Shown: positions 44,983-55,520, numbered from the stretch's first letter. The stretch: DNA of 64,000 nt from Tenebrio molitor (GCF_963966145.1 NC_091052.1:21514001-21578000); one strand, 5' to 3'. The notes: a model not told the origin generated them from the sequence alone. Translations and numbers: made by a program.

Positions 44983-46036
44983 TATACTCATATCATGTAC
45001 ATAAATAGAGTACAATTCGTAAATGCCGTGTTATTTTAATTTACCCTTGTAAATAAAATTGTTTCTCCCTCTCATCAGTGTATTTATTGCCAATTTCAAG
45101 CAAAATACTCGTCATTATAACCTCGGGAGGAACTCGTCCGTTAAAAAGGGTTATGCAGGTAAAGAAGTGACCACCGGAAGGGACTCGGATACGCCCATAA
45201 CTGCACATCTCCGGAGAATGTTGGTTGTTTTTTAGTTTTGGTACCGAAAATAGACTCCGTGTCATAAAAAAAAAGAATTATAGTTTAAAAAAATTAAATT
45301 ATAATCGAAGGTAAAATAATAAGACCTAATTTTTTTATCAGATTTAACAAATTAGGTCGCGTTATTTTTGGCAAGATTAATTCCAGAATTCAAACTTTAA
45401 CGTTAATTATTTATTTTTAATACTTACAGTTATTAAAAACACAATTAATAAAAACAATTTGGGAATCTGACGGACGTAACATGCAATTTTATTCGTTTTT
45501 GACAGAAGACAGACTAGGAAGACGATTTATCCACGATAAACATTTTTGATTGGATGAAAACAAGCGCTGAACACCCACGTTTGAAGTACGTGGGAATTAA
45601 TCTGTAGTAACATAGCAATAATTGACTTAAACATCGGATTGATTTGCGAAGCTGATGACATGCTCCATCTCGACTTATGCATTTTTACAACAAATTGACA
45701 CAATTCACATTATTTTCGAAAATGTGTTACTTATTTATTAGTTACTGTAAAGAGTTGCTTTCAAAAATATTAATCTATTTATTTTGTTCAGCATAAATGA
45801 AATGCATAAAAAACTACAGTTGTTTCATTTGACAATCAAGACCGTTTAAATAAGGGACAAAAACTAATGGTAACTGAAATTGTTGGAGATTAGATTTATG
45901 AGTTTATGACTGTGGTCAGCTTCCTTTGTCCAGATGCGTTTGTGAATGGCGCTTTGTGTTCGTCAGAAAACCGACAGTGAGCGGAGCACTGCGAACCGTT
46001 CGTGGCGCGCATGCGTTCCCGAGGTTCACAGCTTCG

Positions 46037-46075
46037 CACAGTGGTCCGGTTTGTCGCCGTAGCGCGAAAAAAATC
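46037..46075 (+). promoter_or_regulatory. Left Transib end, RSS-like
   Basis: CACAGTG, 23-base spacer, then AAAAAAATC in the place of the nonamer (consensus ACAAAAACC). The right end at 48853-48891 has the same heptamer, the same spacer and AAAAAAATG. Transposase binding and cleavage are expected here. Confidence 0.8.
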
Positions 46076-46308
46076 AAAAACGTTACATTGAAATATTGCA
46101 TTGCAAGTTACATTTTCAAAACAAGATACTATTATAGCATCTTCAGAAACAAGTTTTTCCAGGAAGTACCGATCCGTTAGGGTTTAGCAGGTAAGAAAGC
46201 GCCAAGATACGCCGGGATGTTGATAAGCTCCGTTAGTTACCCTTTGCGTTTCGAGTTGACCACTGCCCTCTGTGAATACAAGTGACGTGTTTTGCACAAT
46301 TTGCAGCA

Positions 46309-48629
46309 ATGAGTGAATCAAAACCAGGTAGGTAATAGCTTTTTTGACCTTTCCTTGCTACATTTCCCATGAAAAACTCTCTGCCTAAAGTGGAAACTTG
46401 TTTTTTTAAATTTCTAACATTATAATTGACTTACAAAAAAATGCAAGAATTTGCAAGTGTGGGCGCTATTATTTATTGGTAAAGTCATTATAAAAGAAAA
46501 GCATATTAAAATATGAAGTGCGTACGAGTGCGATTTTTTAAATTATACCAATTTTTCTAGGTCCGTCCGGGATAGTCACACATTTGGACTTATTTTCCGT
46601 GTGGTACGCACACAAACGTTCGAAAAGAACAGTGGTACTGTTCCACCTTAAAGAGTTTGTAAGGGACAAGATTAACGCCAATGAAAGTGATCTGGAGAAA
46701 GCTCTTTTGAATTTTACAAAAGCCATTGAAGGTCGCTGGAAAAAGTGCACTCGCAATGTTAAAGCATTTAAATCCACAAATCACGACTGGCTTAACACGA
46801 GTTTAAAAATTCCATTAAATACACAATCAGAAGAGTCTACAAAAAAACGTGGTCGCCCCTCAAAAGTCTTTGAAGAATGTGGAACTCGAGGAAAATTAAT
46901 AAAGACAAAAAATTTAGTGGAAGAAACATTGCTGGAAAAATTAACATTTGCAACCCAGACACAACTCCGAAAATCGGGCAAACGGTCAGCTGCTGCTGTT
47001 GTCTTTGATGTAACGTCTACGACACCAACAAGAGCAAAAAAATATAGAAGATCATATGAAACTCTAAAAAGTGGTGAAAACAAATGCGTCGCTTATAGTC
47101 CTGAAGAAGCTTTGTCTCTTATTATTAATGCTAAATTAAGTAAGAGACAATATTTGCTAATTCGAGTAGAAGCGAAAGCAAGAAATGCCCCCATCTATCC
47201 TTCCTGGCACCATATATTAGAAGCAAAGCAAAAGTGTTATCCTAATTTGGGGTCTATACAAATTACAGAATCATCGGCCGAAGTAAGACTACAGGATCTG
47301 CTAGATCTGACAACACGGAGAATATTTTCCCTGCAAGACGAGCTCGTGACATCTTTACCAGAGGGTTCCAAAAACTTTAAAATGCTATGTAAATGGGGTT
47401 GCGATGGTAGCTCTGGTCAAAGTTCATACAAACAACGTTTTTTTGAAAGTGGTGTTGATGATTCGTCTGTTTTTGTGTTGTCACTCGTACCTCTCCAGGT
47501 GTATTGTACAATGGCTTCTGACGATAAAAAAATTATAATATGGCAGAATCCAGCCCCTTCGTCTACCCGCTTTTGTAGAGCGATAAAATTTGTGTTCACA
47601 AAGGAGTCAGATGAAGTAACTAAGAAGGAAACTGGTGAAATTGAAAGACAAATTGAAAAACTTGTGCCTACAGTTGTAAAGGATAATATTACTGTGAGTT
47701 TTGAGCTGCTTTTTACAATGGTAAACGGAAAAGTGTGCAATTCAATGACAGACACGCGTAGTGCACAAATTTGTTATATTTGCGGCGCAAAACCTACCGA
47801 AGTAAATAATTTAAGTAAAGTGTATAGCAAAACACCTAATGTTAAACACTACAGTTACGGATTATCGGTTTTGCATTCTTGGATTCGGTTCATGGAATGT
47901 TGCTTGCACATAAGCTATAGACTCACAATAAAAGTGTTTCAAGTTCGAGGAGACAATAACAAAAAAGTGGTTGCAGAGCGAAAAAAAATTATAATTGATG
48001 AGCTTCGTCAGAAATTAGGAATTTTAGTCGATCAACCAAAGCCTGGGTTTGGCTCCACAAATGACGGAAACACTGCCCGTACTTTCTTCCGTAACCCAGA
48101 AGTCAGTGCCCAAATTACTGGATTAAATGAAGAACTAATCAGAAGATTCAGTGTGATTTTAAAAGCAATGTCCACTGGGTTTCGTATAAATACGGATAAA
48201 TTCGAGGCATACGCTAAAGAAACGGCTCAGTTATACATTGATACTTATCCTTGGTACTATATGCCCCCTAGTGTACACAAGGTCCTTATCCATGGCAGTG
48301 AGGTAATAAAAACTGCGGCTCTACCAATAGGACAACTCAGCGAAGAAGCACAAGAAGCGAAAAATAAAGACTTTAAATTTGTGCGCGAGCATCATACGCG
48401 GAAAATATCCAGGACTTCGACGAATGAGGATCTACTCCACTATTTACTGCTTTCTTCAGATCCAATAATTTCACACTACTCACGGCAAAGATTGTCCAAT
48501 TATAAAAATAAAATTAGTGCGGACGTATTACCTCTATTAGATGAACCTGATTTAACATTAGAAAAAGCGGATAACGAAGAAGTGGAAAATCTCAGTGATG
48601 ATGAGTTCGATTCGTCAGACAGTGATTAA
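46309..48629 (+). CDS. Transib transposase (RAG1-like core), two exons
   Basis: The long frame lacks a usable ATG at its start. An upstream ATG at 46309 (MSESKP), donor CAG/GTAGGT at 46327/46328 and acceptor TTTTCTAG at 46560 join in frame as MSESKPGPSGIVTHLDLFSV, giving about 695 aa. Visible motifs: WGCDGSSGQSSYKQ (residues about 285, first catalytic Asp), FTMVNGKVCNSM (about 395), a CYICGA zinc pair, GSTNDGNTARTFF, PSVHKVLIHG and SEEAQEAKNKDFK (about 610, catalytic Glu). The residue at MVNGKV is Asp (MxDGKV) in Transibs as I remember them, so this copy may have lost its second catalytic Asp by one G-to-A change. The acidic tail ends DDEFDSSDSD. Confidence 0.9.
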
Positions 48630-49464
48630 GTTAGGTTTTTTGTATACAAAAATTAGTTCTAAGAATTAGATTTAGGAATAAGTCGATTTAAATAAATTGG
48701 TAATTTTTGGCAACTCTTTTTCTAATTAGGGATGATATAGGGGTGGTGAGTAAAGGGTAATATATAAATATCATGTTAATTATAATAATTAAGGTATATA
48801 CTGTCATTCTGCCTTAAACTTTTTAGGAAATGGTTCATACTTTTGATTGAAACATTTTTTTCGCGCTACGGCGACAAACCGGACCACTGTGCTTCGCCGT
48901 CCAAATCAGACGAACGCTTCCTTGTAATTTATTTAAAGAGTGTAGTAACTTATGGTATGTATTTAATAAAATATATGGATCACCATATTTGTAAGACAGC
49001 CTAACAAATTAATGAGTAAATGTTATAATCAACAGCAACTTCGCTCCTACCTTTTCAGGTAAAATTAGAAATCGGCCCCAAAATGGGCATTCAGTTATTC
49101 TGACGGACAAGCACCCGTGATGCTTAATAATATTTTTGCATCATCGGAACTACATATTAATAAATAGATAAAATTTTCTTTTTAATTTATTAAATTGTTT
49201 GATTTTTCCAAAGAAGGCATTTTTTACATTTTTCATACTAGTTTATGACCCATTGCTCTGCACCCGATGCCGAATCTAAACAATAATTTCTTCTTTGATT
49301 ACTTACCGTCTTTTGATAAGTAAACATGTTCATGAAATGAAATCGGTAAACACGTGAAAATGACCGGTGGTGCAAAAACATTTTCTACTGACAAATTGTC
49401 ATTACAAAAGTTTACCTGTAAAATGGTAAAGAAAAAAAAAATTCTTCATTTTCTTCATTGTTGT

Positions 49465-49582
49465 AGCTACGGTGCGATCAATTAAAAAATAAATCGAGTC
49501 GGCGTGTTACCTATGGCAACCCATGCTATAGCATAGGCTCCAAAGCAAACTCGATTTATTTTTTAAATGATCGCTCGGTACT
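49465..49582. repeat. Palindromic element of about 115 bp
   Basis: GCGATCAATTAAAAAATAAA then TCGAGT at the left; ACTCGATTTATTTTTTAAAT then GATCGC at the right. Confidence 0.7.
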
Positions 49583-49664
49583 TTTAATTCGTTAAACAAA
49601 CTTCTGAACTAACAATATTTGCGTTAATACTTACCTGCCTTAAATTGAGATTGCACATCGAAAA

Positions 49665-49835
49665 CGCGTATTCTTTTTGGAGATTTTTGGGTCCTATTTT
49701 GGTTAGTAAATTCTCACCGTCTGTGGGAGACATTCTATTAAAAATGTTATGCTGTCCGCTAATATGTTGGAACTTTAAATCTTTATAAAGTTCGTCGAGC
49801 CTTTTTCTCTTTTTTCATCAGATTCCACATAATTC
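49665..49835 (-). pseudogene. PIF/Harbinger nuclease, second N-terminal fragment
   Basis: Minus strand reads LDELYKDLKFQHISGQHN then FNRMSPTDGENLLTKIGPKI, paralogous to 44336-44518 but outside that element and inside the larger inverted repeat. Confidence 0.65.
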
Positions 49836-49896
49836 TTACTGCATCACTACACAGAATTAAAGCTAACGGTTTTTCGTTATCACTCGTTATCACATA

Positions 49897-50632
49897 CAGG
49901 TCGCCAAAAAGTATCGATACAGCTAAATATTTTCAAAATGGTTTAGCAGAGCTCGTTGAAATTTGGCACACAGCTAGAAGTGTTTAAATTCTATAGGCTG
50001 ATATTTTTTTCAATTTTATAACATCTTTTATTTTGAAGATACAAAGCCAACTTGATTTTTTTTAAATGGGACGAGAGGTCAAATTTAACACCGTTAAAAA
50101 GAATATTTTTTTGTGAATCCAGTGATGTAGCACATGCATATCTCAATTTACTCGAAACTTTATAAAAAAATTATCTAATTAAAAATTTGAAAAAATTTGA
50201 CCTTTGGAATGTTTTTTTAGCCATTGTTAATTCTTTGCCGCCTGCACTTTGGCCAAAAAATTAATAAAAGTAAATAATAAGTGTAGAAGTAAGACATTTA
50301 ACTGAAACAGATACATAAAAGATAAAAAGTTTAAACCCGAAATACATAATTTTTAAGCAAAAAAAATTTTCAAAATGGCGGCGATGTGAGCATGTGTTAC
50401 ATCACTGAATTCACAAAAAATACTCTTTTCAAAAATATTACATTTAAGTCCCCCGTGCCATTAAAAAAAAAAACAAATTAGCCTTGCATCTTTAAAATAA
50501 ATGACGTTAAAAAAATTAAAAAACTATCAAATGATAAAATTTAAACACTTCTAGCTGTGTGCCAAATTTCAATGAGCTCTGCTAAACCGTTCTGAAAATA
50601 TTTAGCTGAATCCATACTTTTTAGCGACCCTG
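49897..50632. mobile_element. Palindromic MITE of 736 bp
   Basis: Inverted arms of at least 100 bp (CAGGTCGCCAAAAAGTATCG ... GCACACAGCTAGAAGTGTTT) and further pairing inside (TTTGTGAATCCAGTGATGTA against TACATCACTGAATTCACAAA). TA at 49895-49896 and 50633-50634. Confidence 0.85.
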
Positions 50633-51179
50633 TAATGACACGCAACCTCGGAACTATCGAACTGAACTGAGACGATTATAAAAAAAATCACTTAAAAACA
50701 TAACGCACTGAAACATACAAAACTCTCCATCCCGCCAGTAGTTATCCTATGCCTATGATGTTGTTTACAGAATTACAGCTGTGACTCTAAATGAAGTTTC
50801 AGTACAGGTATTTTCAATAATTGTTATAAACTGTTGTTGGAATTATTTATTCTTCGAGTATTAATGATATAGCAAATGTTATAAAGTGTAGACACTCGTC
50901 TCTGTGTCTGTAAAAAAGCGTGCAATCTATCATCAGTGGACAGAGTATAGCTGTTCGTTGCGTGCTCGGTTCGTCGGCTGTTCGTGGCACCAATTTTGCG
51001 ACGAGCATTACATTACATGTTACATTACATGCTCGGTTCGCCTAGTCTGTACGGGCCCTTAAGATAATTTTCACATGTTCGCTTCGCTCACTCGTGAAAA
51101 TTGTCGCCGAAACAAATACTCGTATCTGAGATCGAAAATTTCCGGCAATTTCGTACCCACTCGTTGTATTACTATTGAG

Positions 51180-52500
51180 AAAAACCATGGAAAATTTAAA
51201 ATTAAACTAATGAATAAATGTTTAAGATAATGTAAGATGATCTTCATTTATGTATCATTTTGTGTATGAATAATAGTTATTTACACAATTAGTGGGATAA
51301 AAGCAATATTACAGGATTCGAGTGTGAAGATTGCAGATGACGAGGGCGTTAGCCCGAGTTCATCTGTAATCACACGAGTTTCCTGTAATATGCTTTAGCC
51401 CACGTGTTATGTACAAAATTTTATCTAAGACCGCTCCGAATTAAAAAGAAAAAGGTAAATCTTATTTATTTCCGCCTGTTTCATTACACCACTCAGTGGA
51501 ATAATGACTTACTTATCCCACTGAGTGGGGTAATGAAGCTCACTTATCCCACTGAGTGGAGTAATGAAATGCGTCCTGTAATGAAGTTCCTTATTCCACT
51601 CAAATGAGTGGGATAAGTGTCATTTATCCCACGGGATTAGATAAAAGTATAAAATGTGATTTAAGTGTTTTAATAATGATCGCTTTGTCATAGAAACAAC
51701 ATGCCTGTGATTGTGAAATTTACATGTCCGAAGTGTAGAGGAGAAACTGACATAGAGGGAGTTCGATCGTTCGATGCATTGCTTTAGCATGCATGATTTA
51801 ATCAAAAGTCAAGGAGGAAAATATTTTCCATCACACTATAACATAAAAAATAAAGAATGATCAAGAAAAAAAAATAAAAATGTCACATAAAAGTGACTTT
51901 AAAAATTGTAGTCTATTTTAATTATTATATTATAAATTGTTCGGTTGGGAACAATCCATTTTCATATTGAAAAGAAATATTGTGTGAGTATGCTCATTCA
52001 AATTTGGGTGTACAATAAACCGCTATATCCGTTGAGAAGGTAATGATTAATAAAGAAACAAGTGCGATTTAACAAGGCTGTTACCGTATATTGTTTAAAC
52101 TATAAAGATGAATGTCGTAAATCTGATTGGGAAATTTATGCAAGAAATCGAATGTGGTTTGGAAGAAGAATTGCAAGAATAGAAGTGATTTAAAACCAGT
52201 GTTTGAAAAAAAATTGTTTGAGATAAAAATGTAAACTCTATAGATGCACTTGCTGCAATAATATTAAATTGTGAAGTATTTTTGTGTGCACGATACCAAA
52301 AGACATCGATTCATGTTATGTAAAGCTTGCTGAAAATAGAAATCAAACCATGTAAGTTTGGAATATTTGGATTTATTTACAAAAAATAAAACATAATATG
52401 TAATAATAAAAATAATACAAAATTAAAATACTATGCTATCTTATTTTAATTTAAAATTGAAGCACTACACAAATTACTTACTTATTCTAAACTAATATCT
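51180..52500. other. No gene; palindromic tandem array at 51478-51650
   Basis: The array repeats TTATCCCACTGAGTGG(A/G)(A/G)TAATGA four to five times with changing tails; each core is itself palindromic around CACTGAGTG. A first half-copy lies at 51290 (TAGTGGGATAA). The rest is AT-rich with no supported coding region. Confidence 0.55.
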
Positions 52501-52510
52501 AATTTCTCAC

Positions 52511-53105
52511 TTATTTGTCTCCATCCGTTAATTTTCTTTTATAACTCCGCACCAACTGTCTCTGCCAGTGTTCCTTGACGATTTTTATGTCACTATCACT
52601 ATCACTATCTCTCGCCCCTTTGTAATGTTTTTTGACGTCCGTCCAAATCTTTCCTCTTCCAACGCCTTTTCCAGATGCTGGACGTTGTGGTTTGAGTAAC
52701 GATGATGATGGTGTTCCCGGCTTCACCTCGAAGTCATTATCGTTGTCACTCACATCGAGAATTGTGTGAGCAGGTGACAGCAGCTCACAGAATCCACCGA
52801 AGGAAATCAGAAATTTTCACAAAAAAATTATTAGATAAACTTAAAAATTATAGAAAAAAAGATAAATTCACACTTACATCCTCACTCAGAAGTGAGGGCG
52901 ACAGCTCCAAATTCATCTTCTCTGAGGAAGTTGTTGATGCGGCGTTTGATGTGGAAGGCTACAGAATGGATATAAAATTTTGTCATTATTGCAAACGAAA
53001 GAAATAAATATAAACAGATCTTACCGGAGGAACAACCGTTACATCAATTATATTCACTCTCGATTCGCACTGTTTTTTTAACGAAAAATTATTGTTCTTG
53101 GGCAT
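52511..53105 (-). CDS. Three-exon gene, protein of unknown function (144 aa)
   Basis: Predicted from splice sites that all keep phase 0. Exon 1 is 53105-53025 (ATG, MPKNNNFSLKKQCESRVNII ... VVPP), donor GTAAGA. Exon 2 is 52958-52878 after acceptor TTCTGTAG (PSTSNAASTTSSEKMNLELS ... LSED), donor GTAAGT. Exon 3 is 52783-52511 (LLSPAHTILDVSDNDNDFEV ... YKRKLTDGDK, stop). Introns are 66 and 94 bp, normal for insects; the exon 3 acceptor (TCTGTGAG) is the weakest point. The protein is charged and low in complexity (SDSDSDIKIV) with a basic GKGVGRGKIWTDVKKHYKG segment; probably nuclear, by composition only. No family recognised. It diverges from the GTSF1-like gene, starting 275 bp away. Confidence 0.6.
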
Positions 53106-53302
53106 TTTGTTAAGAAAAACTGGATTGAAAAATAAATGCAAAGTATAAATAAGAAAAATAATGCATACGTTGCAAAAGACCCTTCTTTCATGCGACAGCG
53201 GAGAGGGCAATTTTTTTGAAAGAAAGGTGGGGATAGATTCTTCTCCCTCCCACTTTTTGGAGACAAAAAGTAGAAGGGATAATGTGGTGGGGAAAATTAA
53301 AT

Positions 53303-53340
53303 TCCTATATAATAATAAAAGCTTTACAGAAGTCACTCTT
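53303..53340 (+). promoter_or_regulatory. TATA box and initiator candidate for the GTSF1-like gene
   Basis: CTATATAATAATAAAAG at 53307-53323 with TCACTCTTATTCATCA about 25 bases on, and the ATG at 53380. Spacing fits a TATA promoter with a short leader. Confidence 0.5.
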
Positions 53341-53379
53341 ATTCATCAATCATCTAACATAACATACATCCCTACAAAA

Positions 53380-54025
53380 ATGTGTGATTACGAAGAACAA
53401 GTGGTGCAGTGCCCGTACAATAAATTTCACATGTGCTTGTTTGGGCGAATGAATAAGCACATGTGGAAGTGCCATCCTATGGAGTATACCAGAGACCTGG
53501 ATATTAAACTGGACAAGAAATTGGCGCAATAACATCAGCAACGGCTCCAACAACAAAAACCCCAACAAGACCTATGGCATCCACAACAAACTGATGTTGC
53601 AGAGGAGTCGTGGGACAACGACAATTATCCCACTTAGTTACGTTCCCAAAAAAAGAACATATGGGAGACAACAACAACAACAACAACAACAATCCCAACT
53701 GCAGTCGGAGGTAGAAGAAGAGTCGTGGAACAAGGATGACTATCCTACACAGCAACAACAATCTGAGGTACAAGAGGAATCTTGGGACAAGGATGATTAT
53801 CCTACGCAGCAACAACAATCTGAGGTACAAGAGGAATCTTGGGACAAGGATGACTATCCTACACAGCAACAACAATCTGATGTACAAGAGGAATCTTGGG
53901 ACAAGGATGACTACCCTACAAAACAACAACAATCTCAACCGCAAACTGAGGTAGAAGACGACTCGTGGGACATGGATGACTACACTACATATGTGTCGCA
54001 TAATCATTATAGGAATAGTTTTTAG
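53380..54025 (+). pseudogene. GTSF1/Asterix-like CHHC zinc-finger gene with tryptophan-repeat tail (frame broken)
   Basis: Starts MCDYEEQVVQCPYNKFHMCL; Cys11, His17, His27 and Cys31 have the C-x5-H-x9-H-x3-C spacing of CHHC (U11-48K/GTSF1) fingers. GTSF1 proteins normally have two such fingers; here only one is seen. Known GTSF1 proteins contact PIWI through tryptophans in an acidic tail and help piRNA-guided silencing. Here the tail is Gln-rich and repeats ESWDKDDYPTQQQQ: first unit AEESWDNDNYPT, then four or five more, then DDSWDMDDYTT. As given the frame has TAA after KKLAQ (53530), TAG at 53636 and a +/-1 shift near an A7 run at about 53650, after which the frame is open to 54025. Either a young pseudogene, a misread or a gene with recoding. 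The plus strand has no introns that repair it. Confidence 0.7.
53700..53950 (+). repeat. Coding minisatellite, 57-bp units
   Basis: TCTGAGGTACAAGAGGAATC then TTGGGACAAGGATGACTATC and CTAC(A/G)CAGCAACAACAA recurs three times nearly perfectly with diverged units on either side; preceded by (CAA)n at 53670-53692. It encodes the tryptophan repeats. Confidence 0.9.
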
Positions 54026-54039
54026 TATGTAGTATAATA

Positions 54040-54367
54040 CAGGGTTATTGTTATTGATTGTAGTCGAAGTAGGCCATGCCCATGTTATTATATTTTTGCC
54101 GCTTTCATGTGAACTGTCAGTTTTGTCGCTGTCACTGTCATTTTTTAGGTGAAACGTGCTGTGATGAGGTTTTTATTTATTTTTGTTAAATTAACGATTG
54201 AATCCAGAAATAATGAGTTGTTTTGCACCTAATTTAACTCCCGTGTGTGAACGGTGTGTACACACTTATTCACATCATTTTGATGTTTTTTTATGTGGAG
54301 CGGCAACCATAAATTTTACATTCAGTTTTCACGCCTACTTCGACTACAATCATTTAGAATAACCCTG
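54040..54367. mobile_element. 328-bp MITE just after the GTSF1-like gene
   Basis: CAGGGTTATT and GATTGTAGTCGAAGTAGGC at the left pair with the right end (about 35 bp with a small gap). TA at 54038-54039 and 54368-54369. GTCGAAGTAGGCG also occurs alone at 55662. Confidence 0.8.
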
Positions 54368-54525
54368 TATGTTTGGTGAATAAAGGAATATTATCCATAT
54401 TTGATTTCTAATAAATTTACACCTTCCCCAATTAGTAATTAGTATTAGTATTAGTTCGATAAAAAAAACTTGACGATTTGAGTCCCATTTGACCAAAAAC
54501 CCCGCAACATGTGAAGAGGGGAGGG

Positions 54526-54789
54526 TCAGAATTCGACCTTGCGACATATATCTCCGTACAGGGGATGCCCAAATCTTTTTTCCCTCAGTTTTTGGTCGGG
54601 CGGAAATGAAGATGAATTCTTACTTTCGATGCCCAAAATTTCTTGAATGTTGCTTTCGGCTGCGGAAAGTCTGTGCAGGTAACATTCTATTTTGCTCTTT
54701 CCCACTTTGACAGGTTCAAAATCTGAGATTTTAATCTCCGGAAACCTGTCTTTCGTCTGTTGGATATCCGTCAAATTACACCGCTCCAT
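54526..54789 (-). CDS. Hypothetical open frame (87 aa)
   Basis: Minus frame MERCNLTDIQQTKDRFPEIK ... KSKIECYLHRLSAAESNIQE ... has normal-looking amphipathic composition and an ATG. No family recognised. It may be a fragment of a larger gene or element. The following 54790-55150 hold nothing firm. Confidence 0.3.
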   Translation of the reverse strand: MERCNLTDIQQTKDRFPEIKISDFEPVKVGKSKIECYLHRLSAAESNIQEILGIESKNSSSFPPDQKLREKRFGHPLYGDICRKVEF

Positions 54790-55149
54790 TCGGCGTTTCG
54801 ATTCCTATATGTGGAATTTTTTTCAGATTTTTTTCTCTGAAAATAAGTTAGGGGTAGGTTTTTCAAAGTGATCCTAGCTACCCCGAGTTACATATCAAAC
54901 TTCATCCCTCGATCTGAGAAATTTAAGGGGATGAAAAAAATTAATTATTTTCTTTACCGTTTAAAACTTAGTGAAAAATGGTGGCAAAATTGCTTCGCAA
55001 ATCGCGATAGCGCATTTCGACTCATGTCATCCGATGCACTTTTTGAAGGCGCACATTTTCCGTCATAGTTCAAAATTCGATTGGACCTACCGTTTCCGAG
55101 ATAATGACATTTTAAATTTTTTCAAAAAAAAATCTTATTTTTTTGCACC

Positions 55150-55520
55150 CTCGGATTCTCCCTGAAAAAAAAACCTTAACTGTCGAAGCAAATTTTCTTA
55201 ATGTGTATGGTTCCAAAGATAACTGAGTTTTCGTAAAAGTGACATTTCTCCTGAAATAAGAGGGAGAAATTTTCTTTTTTATATGCCCTCGGCTTCAACC
55301 TCGAAAAAGGAATTTTTATTGTAGTATATTGAATTTTCCTAATGTGTATGGTTCCCAAGATAATTGACTTTTCATAAAAGTAAATGTCTCCGAAAAAAGA
55401 GCAATTTTTTTTTTGCGTCATCCGATTCACCCTCGAAATAGAAACCTTTTTCGTTATATATAATTTTTTCCTACATTGTATGGTTCCTCAGTAAGTTAAG
55501 ATTTTCCTAGGGTGAGCTTA
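55150..55520 (+). repeat. Degenerate tandem repeat, about 2.7 units of roughly 140 bp
   Basis: The units share CCCTCGGATTCTCCCT-type starts, AATGTGTATGGTTCC(A/C) and AAGATAA(C/T)TGA, at about 55150, 55285 and 55425. A TATA-like GTATATAAGG follows at about 55630, upstream of the integrase. Confidence 0.55.

Larger units (their letters stand above)
46037..48891 (+). mobile_element. Complete Transib transposon (2855 bp)
   Basis: Terminal inverted repeats are identical over 38 bp, beginning CACAGTGGTCCGGTTTGTCG at 46037 and in complement ending at 48891. A perfect 5-bp target duplication CTTCG lies at 46032-46036 and 48892-48896, as expected for Transib. The ends start with the heptamer CACAGTG, followed by 23 bases and an A-rich stretch, the arrangement of a 23-spacer V(D)J recombination signal. 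It encodes one long transposase. Identical ends and an open frame point to a recent insertion. Confidence 0.95.
44144..49123. mobile_element. Harbinger-like element carrying the Transib insertion
   Basis: The ends 44144-44265 and 49045-49123 are inverted repeats (CATCACGGGTGC at the tips, then GCCCGTTTTGGGGCCGATT and TCTAATTTTACCTGAAAAGG). A Harbinger-type fragment lies inside at 44336-44518. Apart from the Transib (46037-48891), the rest (44520-46036) has no firm gene; the minus frame at 45041-45265 is unassigned. Confidence 0.7.
43645..51170. mobile_element. 7.5-kb structure bounded by inverted repeats of about 350 bp
   Basis: 43645-44006 (ACTCGTGGGTACGAAATTTC ... GTAGGAAAACTACTGGC) is mirrored at 50718-51170 with small gaps; shared landmarks include GCGAACCGAGCATGTAATG and the ACACTCGTCTCTGTGTCTGT stretch. 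It encloses a Harbinger fragment (49665-49835), the 44144-49123 element and a palindromic MITE. It may be one old element with long terminal repeats or an inverted duplication. Confidence 0.7.

Noticed and set aside
45041..45265. Minus frame with SVPKLKNNQHSPEMCSYGRI
   Set aside because: Inside the Harbinger-like element but with no motif tying it to the nuclease or Myb-like partner; left unassigned.
53504..54007. Minus-strand frame with repeated LLLCRIVILVPRFLLYLR segments resembling membrane helices
   Set aside because: Antisense of the tryptophan-repeat minisatellite; hydrophobicity is an artefact of the complement of Gln and Asp codons.
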